A stretch of 59,417 bases of DNA from Saprospiraceae bacterium (GTDB lineage Bacteria > Bacteroidota > Bacteroidia > Chitinophagales > Saprospiraceae), in NCBI GenBank assembly GCA_028279185.1, contig JANQSS010000105.1, positions 1 to 59,417 of the forward strand, in the 5' to 3' direction. Shown one piece after another: positions 54,908-59,417 of the stretch. The notes under the pieces were generated by a model, which ran no database searches, was not told where the DNA came from, and worked only from the letters and a program-made list of their open reading frames with translations. Numbering within the stretch: position 1 is the stretch's first letter; each line of letters opens with the position of its first letter. Made by a program: the position numbers and the translations under genes.

Positions 54908-54971
54908 GCCGGTCAACTTACAGCTTTTGATAGGTAATTGGTAAGTTAACGAGTTGAGCTGTGGGACCGGC
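54908..54971 (+). other. Second fold with the GAGTTGAGCTGTGGG element
   Basis: GCCGGTC (54908-54914) pairs with GACCGGC (54965-54971); directly stacked inside, AACTTAC (54915-54921) pairs with GTAAGTT (54941-54947). The element at 54951-54965 is identical to that in the leader at 26484-26498. A competing pairing, ACAGCT (54920-54925) with AGCTGT (54957-54962), would break the inner stem, so the RNA might switch. Confidence 0.5.
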
Positions 54972-55101
54972 ACAGTGTGCAGGTGGGACTCGGCCGGAGA
55001 TTTCTAGAGCCCTGTTACTCGTAAAGAGGAACTGGGTGAGAGGAACGACGGTCGGGTTAATGGTTAATTAACCTCTGTACATTGTTAGTATAGCCCCTTA
55101 A

Positions 55102-55169
55102 CCAGGAGCTCGGCCGATATTCTAGCTGGTTCACGGAGCGAAGCGGAGTATTGGCCAGGAGCTCGGCCG
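55102..55169 (+). repeat. Direct repeat of CCAGGAGCTCGGCCG
   Basis: Fifteen identical bases at 55102-55116 and 55155-55169, 53 bases apart. The first lies in an AACCAG...CTGGTT stem. Iterons of an origin or RNA stem components are both possible. Confidence 0.7.
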
Positions 55170-55494
55170 GTAATTATATGTTGTCGAAATCATACCTAAA
55201 TAAATAAATCCTATTATTGCTAATAAGTGCGGTATCGTATTGATATTATTCGAATTCATAGATAGCGTCGAATCTGTAGACGGGTAAATTATTAGCTGGG
55301 ACCCCACCAATCCCCACTTGCCACCCCTTCAATTCCTCACGCGCTTAGGATTTGTGTAATCGTCCTAGGGAGAGGGAGTTTAACTCTGTTCCTTTAATTC
55401 CTGATATACTTACCCGGGTATATCCTAGGGGGGTATCGTTTTTTACCGCACTGTTATCTTTTTTATGGGTATCTGAAATATTGATGGTATAAAT

Positions 55495-55509
55495 TGTACA
55501 TAATGTACA
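55495..55509. promoter_or_regulatory. Perfect 7-1-7 dyad, operator-like
   Basis: TGTACAT, one base, ATGTACA. Size and symmetry suit a dimeric repressor; no promoter hexamers are obvious on top of it. Confidence 0.4.
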
Positions 55510-55744
55510 GTTTTTGGTACGAATAAATCCCGAAAGTGTCAGAGCGAGGAAAGTCGAAGTCCTGAGACTGATTCTAACGCCCGTTTTCCTTCCTTACCTT
55601 ATATTAGTATTCCCCAGAATAAAACGCCTCAGATTTGATATTTCCATCTACTGACTAATAACTATTTAATATAGTTGATAAATAAAAAACCTAAAGTTTT
55701 TATCTCGAATCCCGATAATAAGTCTTGACAGGAGGAGGGAAGAT

Positions 55745-55852
55745 ATGATATTAGCAGGTCTCTACATATTATTTATTAGCTTACCAGTAGTGGTTATAAT
55801 CAGCTTAGTAATAACCAGCATTATTGATAATTATTATGACAGAGGGGAGTAA
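55745..55852 (+). CDS. Small membrane protein (35 aa)
   Basis: Short ORF behind a strong AGGAGGAGG. Nearly all of residues 2-27 are hydrophobic (single helix), followed by a short charged tail. First gene of the rightward arm. Unknown role. Confidence 0.6.
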   Translation: MILAGLYILFISLPVVVIISLVITSIIDNYYDRGE

Positions 55853-55853
55853 C

Positions 55854-56012
55854 ATGCAAAATCGAATTATAAAAAGAAATTGTTTTGGCCTTGAGGTATA
55901 TACGGTTCTGTGTAAAATCTCGGCCGAGAAATTTATGCTAAAAAATTTCTGGAGTGAAAGATGTGCAAGAGCTTTCGTTTTATACAATGATAAAGAAAGA
56001 GAGTCAGAATAA
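55854..56012 (+). CDS. Small basic protein (52 aa)
   Basis: ATG 55854 lies 6 bases after GGGGAG and one base past the previous stop; earlier in-frame starts fall in the preceding gene. Basic, with three cysteines. Not recognised. Confidence 0.6.
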   Translation: MQNRIIKRNCFGLEVYTVLCKISAEKFMLKNFWSERCARAFVLYNDKERESE

Positions 56013-56206
56013 TGATTAATAAAGAAGACATAATAACATTCTACAAAACTTTAAGAAGATATAAGGACCATGATAAGACCTTAGAATTATGTGTTAATCA
56101 CTACTTTCCTAAAGTGAGTAGGAAAATGACCGTTAAGGAGTTTGACATTAAGGTGAAGGATATTATCAGACATCACCTGAATAATGTAAATAAACTAGGG
56201 GAGTAA
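56012..56206 (+). CDS. Small helical protein
   Basis: 64 residues, basic, helical; the start overlaps the preceding stop. Composition is typical of small early phage proteins that act on host targets; none is indicated. Confidence 0.6.
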   Translation: MINKEDIITFYKTLRRYKDHDKTLELCVNHYFPKVSRKMTVKEFDIKVKDIIRHHLNNVNKLGE

Positions 56207-56209
56207 ATC

Positions 56210-56497
56210 ATGCATTCTGATTTATTTATGCATCGTTCTAGCTCAGAACGTAATCTCGATAAGAAAAAAAGAGAGGAAATAAATATGACATTTTTCAAAG
56301 ACCGAGATAACTTCGACACCTTGTCTGACTATTTAGATTATCAACTAAATCAAACTTGTTGGGAAAATGGACAGGTGGAAGACGCACAAGAAACCGCATC
56401 TAATGCAACCGAAGCTATTCGAAAGTTAATGATTTTATTAGTTGAGAAGGAAATTTGCACGGAGAAAGAACTTCTTGAATATTTAAAAAAGGGATGA
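56210..56497 (+). CDS. Hypothetical early protein
   Basis: 95 residues from ATG 56210 behind GGGGAG; an internal ATG at 56285 also has a good AGAGAGGA site and would give 70 residues. Acidic helical C-terminal half. Unknown. Confidence 0.6.
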   Translation: MHSDLFMHRSSSERNLDKKKREEINMTFFKDRDNFDTLSDYLDYQLNQTCWENGQVEDAQETASNATEAIRKLMILLVEKEICTEKELLEYLKKG

Positions 56498-56500
56498 ATT

Positions 56501-56716
56501 ATGCTTAGGTTTTCTAAAAATAAAGATAAAGAAAAAGACCCCCAGGTACTGTTGGACTACGTAGTTGAAGAACGAGAAATAAATGGACAGGTAATTAAAG
56601 TTAAAGTTTATCCCAGTTCGGCCGATAAATATATTGACAGTTGGAGAAGTAGAAGAGAGGCTTATCCTTCTGTATTATTTTATGATACTCTGATTAAAAT
56701 TAAAACTGAGGAGTAA
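56501..56716 (+). CDS. Hypothetical early protein
   Basis: 71 residues, with a lysine-rich start and a small beta-like core (VIKVKVYPSS). Three bases after the previous gene. Unknown. Confidence 0.6.
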   Translation: MLRFSKNKDKEKDPQVLLDYVVEEREINGQVIKVKVYPSSADKYIDSWRSRREAYPSVLFYDTLIKIKTEE

Positions 56717-56721
56717 TTATT

Positions 56722-57198
56722 ATGAATATCTTTGCTGTGTCAAATGACCCATATAAATGTGCCCGGGCACTGGATGATAAGAGAGTAGTCAAGATGACAC
56801 TCGAAACATGTCAAATCCTTTCTACTGTCGTCCATATGTATGATGAGGAGTTTCATAAGGAACATGATTTATATCAACCTACTCACAAAAAGCATCCATG
56901 TGTGATGTGGGCAGCCGAGAATGTTAACAACTTCAAATGGTTGATTAAACATTTTAGACATTTACTGTATCAATATGAGTATAGATTTAGTAAAGAGCAT
57001 GCCTGTTTTCAGTATCTTGAGGCTTTTTACACATTTGCATATCGAGACATCCAAGGATACATACCTCCCACTAAGTTTGTGAACTGTACTCCTTATAAAG
57101 ATATAGCTGATGTCCATTTGGCTTATCAGAAATGCTTAGATGATAAGTGGAATAAGACAGATAAACGTAAGCCTACTTGGTTTAGTGTCAGCAAATGA
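56722..57198 (+). CDS. Endonuclease V / pyrimidine-dimer glycosylase-like protein
   Basis: 158 residues. The N-terminus MNIFAVSNDPYKCARALDD then KRVVKMTLETCQIL and later HPCVMWAAEN and FKWLIKHF follow the Pyr_excise-type family related to T4 DenV, though without T4's exact N-terminal catalytic Thr. Members may excise damaged pyrimidines. With uracil-DNA glycosylase it suggests a DNA-repair capacity in the phage; activity is not certain. Confidence 0.6.
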   Translation: MNIFAVSNDPYKCARALDDKRVVKMTLETCQILSTVVHMYDEEFHKEHDLYQPTHKKHPCVMWAAENVNNFKWLIKHFRHLLYQYEYRFSKEHACFQYLEAFYTFAYRDIQGYIPPTKFVNCTPYKDIADVHLAYQKCLDDKWNKTDKRKPTWFSVSK

Positions 57199-57209
57199 GG
57201 AGTGGATAA

Positions 57210-57413
57210 ATGAGAACGAAGGAGTACGAACTAATTTTAGTGGATGACCCTATTGGTGAGGGGCGGGGGACTGTGCCGTGGAACGACTATATAGCGCAGT
57301 ACATTATAGGAATAAAAGGTATCGTAGAAACTCCCAAATGTGAGTGCGGGAAAGAGAAGTTTCATTTTATGGCGCACAGTAAATGGTGTCCGAAGCATGA
57401 GGATAATAAATAG
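57210..57413 (+). CDS. Small protein with CxCG...WCP zinc motif
   Basis: 67 residues; after an acidic start the C-terminus reads CECGKEKFHFMAHSKWCPKHE, a likely zinc site also found at the end of the protein at 12816-13142. GAGG site at start. Confidence 0.6.
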   Translation: MRTKEYELILVDDPIGEGRGTVPWNDYIAQYIIGIKGIVETPKCECGKEKFHFMAHSKWCPKHEDNK

Positions 57414-57763
57414 TGAATTTGTTTAAAAAGTTTTCAGATAGAATAGACTCTTTACAAGAGCAATTGGAAGAGCAACAACGAAGAATGAGACAATTAGTGA
57501 CTAGTGTAAATTATGATTTAGATACAGCATACGATTTAGTCGATGAGTATTTTAATTTAATTAAAAAACCAAGACACAAAAAACTAGAAGTAAGGATTAA
57601 CCAATATGGTGAGGTTGAAATAAAATCTAGTGAAGAGGTTATAACTTCTAATGTGTTTTCTTGTAATATCGTGAAACTACTTCTTAGTATAGATGAATTA
57701 AGAGACGACCTAAAACAAGAGCTTTATATGCAAGCACAGAAAAAAGGTAAAAGGAGAAAATAA
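57413..57763 (+). CDS. Coiled-coil early protein
   Basis: 116 residues from a GTG overlapping the previous stop (TAGTGA). Strong coiled coil at residues 8-30 (LQEQLEEQQRRMRQL) and a basic C-terminus. Unknown. Confidence 0.55.
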   Translation: MNLFKKFSDRIDSLQEQLEEQQRRMRQLVTSVNYDLDTAYDLVDEYFNLIKKPRHKKLEVRINQYGEVEIKSSEEVITSNVFSCNIVKLLLSIDELRDDLKQELYMQAQKKGKRRK

Positions 57764-57946
57764 ATGACTAAAGAAGAATTAAAAGAATTAATGAAAGTAA
57801 TAGCGAAAGCATATAAAGAGGCCGGAAAAGAGATTCAAACTGCTACTCTGGTTAAACCAAAAAAAGAAACTGATGATAACTCTGACGATTCTGAATTTGA
57901 CACTGAACTTTTAATTGATAACAGAAAGCCCGAGGATAATAACTAA
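57764..57946 (+). CDS. Small acidic-tailed protein
   Basis: 60 residues, helical N-terminal half, very acidic middle (ETDDNSDDSEFDTE). Directly follows the previous stop and overlaps the next start. Unknown. Confidence 0.55.
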   Translation: MTKEELKELMKVIAKAYKEAGKEIQTATLVKPKKETDDNSDDSEFDTELLIDNRKPEDNN

Positions 57947-58116
57947 TGATTAAAGAACTTATGGCCGGAATAGTTCTAATCCCTATCAGTCTTTTGTTCT
58001 TTGCTGCTCTCTCTACAATTTTGGCAGTCACTTTTTGTGCAGGATTCGAATTATTAACTGGCATTGATTTAATTACGGACTATATCAAGCCGTACATTAA
58101 CGAAAGGATAAGATAA
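57946..58116 (+). CDS. Small membrane protein, possible holin (56 aa)
   Basis: Starts and ends in one-base overlaps with neighbours. Residues 6-36 are continuously hydrophobic, with an aromatic and charged amphipathic tail. Being three genes ahead of the endolysin, it is a holin candidate (inference). Confidence 0.5.
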   Translation: MIKELMAGIVLIPISLLFFAALSTILAVTFCAGFELLTGIDLITDYIKPYINERIR

Positions 58117-58352
58117 TGATTGCCGAACTTATTTTAGGAGCGTTCCTAGCGTTTGGTATGGGAACTTATGTCGGACAAGAGCATACGAAGAAAGAGCTAG
58201 AGAAGCGTGAGCCGGAGAAAAGACAGCCGGATGTTTGGCCTCCAGTATCTCACAAAGAACTATTAAAGACGTGTGGAATTATGTGTGGTGAAGGGAATTT
58301 TAAGAGTTATAATTCTGTTTATGGGAAATGCATATGTCAATCAAAGGAATAA
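58116..58352 (+). CDS. Signal-anchored cysteine-rich protein
   Basis: 78 residues: hydrophobic residues 2-20, a charged proline linker, and a C-terminus with CGIMCG and KCICQ, probably disulfide-bonded outside the cytoplasm. Possibly an envelope or lysis accessory protein. Confidence 0.55.
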   Translation: MIAELILGAFLAFGMGTYVGQEHTKKELEKREPEKRQPDVWPPVSHKELLKTCGIMCGEGNFKSYNSVYGKCICQSKE

Positions 58353-58786
58353 AGTATAGTCCTCAAACTGGTATGATGTATAGAATATATAAAAATAAGC
58401 AAAAGCCAGCATTAGGAGGACACGGAGACGGCTATAAGCGTATACAACTTAATGGCCAACGATACCTGCAACATAGATTAGCTTGGTATATTATATACGG
58501 CGAATGGGTAGAAATGATTGACCATATTAATGGAGATAAAATGGATAACCGAATAGATAATTTAAGACCGGCAAATAAAAAGGTAAATGCCCTTAATCAA
58601 GAGAGACATAGACAAGGCAAATTGGCAGGTGTTAGATTTCATAAAGCGCGAACAATAAGACCTTATGAAGCTTATACCTCTAGGACTAAAGGAAAACAAT
58701 ACTCATTAGGTTACTATGATACAGAACAAGAAGCCCATCAAGTATACTTAGAGAGTGAAAGGAGGTGTGAGTGTTCCAGCAATTAA
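58328..58786 (+). CDS. HNH homing endonuclease with AP2-like domain
   Basis: 152 residues (or 150 from ATG 58334). RLAWYIIYGEWVEMIDHING then NRIDNLRPA is the HNH_3 core; LAGVRFHKA...YSLGYYDTEQEAH is an AP2-type DNA-binding domain. Third HNH gene in the window. It overlaps both neighbours, between the cysteine-rich gene and the endolysin. Confidence 0.8.
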   Translation: MHMSIKGIKYSPQTGMMYRIYKNKQKPALGGHGDGYKRIQLNGQRYLQHRLAWYIIYGEWVEMIDHINGDKMDNRIDNLRPANKKVNALNQERHRQGKLAGVRFHKARTIRPYEAYTSRTKGKQYSLGYYDTEQEAHQVYLESERRCECSSN

Positions 58787-59259
58787 TCCTTGCGGGCGTT
58801 CTCTCGGCTCCTGTCGTATCAGTACAGAAAGCACAAGAACGATACGGAGCATTAGATAAGGACTATAGAATGGTCAATGAATCTAAGTGGATTGTTCCGT
58901 TTAGTTTTAAACCGTTCGGCCTTAATTATGAGACCCGCCTTAACAGAGATATAATTGTTCCTCTGGTTTTTGTTTTACAAGAGTTGAAGCTTAGAGGACT
59001 CATATCAGAAATCACCAGTTTTCACGGATGTTTTTCCTCGCGTCCAGTGTCAGGAACGAATCGACCCAGTATTCATGCTTATGGCTTAGGATGTGATTTT
59101 AATCATAGCAAATTTTCTTCAGCGTTTGTTGAGGTATGGAAGCGATGGGGATTTACATGGGGAGGAGATTTCTGCTCATGGAAAGATTGGATGCACTTTT
59201 CATATAGCTGGGAGAAAGGAGAGTGTCCTAACAATGATGATGCCGCAATTAAGGAGTAA
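58771..59259 (+). CDS. Secreted M15-type peptidoglycan peptidase (endolysin)
   Basis: 162 residues. Zinc ligands of the VanY/M15 type: His102 and Asp109 in SIHAYGLGCDF, and His142 in WMHF after WGGDF. Such enzymes cut the peptide side chains of peptidoglycan. Residues 4-18 are hydrophobic, a signal or signal-arrest-release sequence, so export may not need a large holin. GTG start 8 bases after AAGGAGG. It lies in the early-oriented arm, not with the virion genes. Confidence 0.8.
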   Translation: MFQQLILAGVLSAPVVSVQKAQERYGALDKDYRMVNESKWIVPFSFKPFGLNYETRLNRDIIVPLVFVLQELKLRGLISEITSFHGCFSSRPVSGTNRPSIHAYGLGCDFNHSKFSSAFVEVWKRWGFTWGGDFCSWKDWMHFSYSWEKGECPNNDDAAIKE

Positions 59260-59417
59260 GAGACTTAGACTTGCCATTAGATTACTAGATAGATGGTTTA
59301 CTGGTACGGGACGAAGTATAGACTTATTAAAAGCCAGGAATTTACTTCTTCTTGAAGAACAGGAAGTTATAGATACGATTCATAATAAAAAGAAAGAGAA
59401 GGTTGACACACGACGAC
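59234..59417 (+). CDS. Hypothetical basic protein, truncated by the window edge
   Basis: Open from an ATG run overlapping the endolysin end to the edge of the window, at least 61 residues, Arg/Leu/Lys-rich. If the ends are joined it gains five codons and stops at bases 15-17, just ahead of the ribosome site of the first gene. Confidence 0.5.
   Translation, partial: MMMPQLRSKRLRLAIRLLDRWFTGTGRSIDLLKARNLLLLEEQEVIDTIHNKKKEKVDTRR

Larger units (their letters stand above)
54734..55744 (+). other. Long non-coding, structured region before the first rightward gene
   Basis: No credible ORF on either strand for 1 kb. AT-rich stretches (54780-54900, 55190-55260) alternate with GC-rich stems. Seen: a second GTTGAGCTGTG fold (54908-54971), hairpin GCACAGTGTGC (54970-54980), 12-base palindrome GGTTAATTAACC (55062-55073), two copies of CCAGGAGCTCGGCCG (55102, 55155), hairpin GATATAC/GTATATC (55403-55424) and dyad TGTACATAATGTACA (55495-55509). 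It could be a replication origin, a long 5' leader or a large structured RNA. Confidence 0.6.

Noticed and set aside
54512-55744. tRNA genes in the non-coding region
   Set aside because: No acceptor-stem pairing with a T-loop GGTTCRA signature was found.
55720-55760. Promoter at TTGACA just before the 55745 gene
   Set aside because: The hexamer overlaps the ribosome site and no -10 box occurs at proper spacing before the gene.
1-59417. Integrase, repressor or other lysogeny module
   Set aside because: No tyrosine or serine recombinase motifs or CI-like protein seen; the single winged-helix gene alone is not evidence.

Overview
The window is almost certainly a phage genome, or nearly all of one, of a tailed double-stranded DNA phage with podovirus (short tail) architecture infecting a Gram-negative bacterium. 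The virion genes support this: large terminase, P22-type portal, scaffold, HK97-type capsid, head-tail adaptor, a very large nozzle/tail-tubular-B-like protein, a block of coiled-coil ejection proteins, fibres with an S74 chaperone, and no tape measure, sheath or tail tube. Gram-negative host is suggested by a lipobox lipoprotein and an SbmA/BacA-family inner-membrane protein. The DNA is AT-rich and genes are tightly packed with ATGA/TAATG overlaps and strong AGGAGG-type ribosome sites. The right-end open reading frame would close with a stop codon at bases 15-17 if the two ends were joined, so the molecule may be circular or circularly permuted (inference).

Layout. (1) 47-17333, plus strand: replication, recombination, nucleotide and host-interaction genes: ClpP-like/KOW membrane protein, dATP/dGTP diphosphohydrolase domain, Cas4/RecB-like nuclease, family-A DNA polymerase, SbmA-like transporter, RuvC-like resolvase, metallophosphoesterase, PQ-loop membrane protein, DinG/XPD-like helicase, sigma factor, DnaQ-like exonuclease, zinc ribbons, GroES-like co-chaperonin, uracil-DNA glycosylase and a collagen-like lipoprotein. 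(2) 17254-54511, minus strand: the virion module, read leftward from winged-helix and probable small-terminase genes through minor virion proteins, terminase, portal, scaffold, capsid, fibres, adaptor and nozzle to four ejection proteins. (3) 54512-55744: a 1.2-kb gene-free divergent control region with back-to-back sigma70-like promoters and strongly structured sequence. (4) 55745-59417, plus strand: small early genes, an endonuclease-V-like glycosylase, an AP2-HNH endonuclease and an M15-type endolysin. If the genome is circular this arm runs on into region 1.

Special points. I found no GATC by eye anywhere in the window, where about 200 would be expected from composition. A GTTGAGCTGTG element occurs three times, twice at the very 5' end of transcripts predicted from consensus promoters; one copy folds into a tight three-way junction. 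The scaffold/capsid leader can mask its own ribosome site. An exact 26-base stretch is shared between an early gene and the probable small-terminase gene. No integrase, RNA polymerase, primase, replicative helicase, tRNA or CRISPR array was recognised. All functions are from reading motifs by eye; no database search was run.
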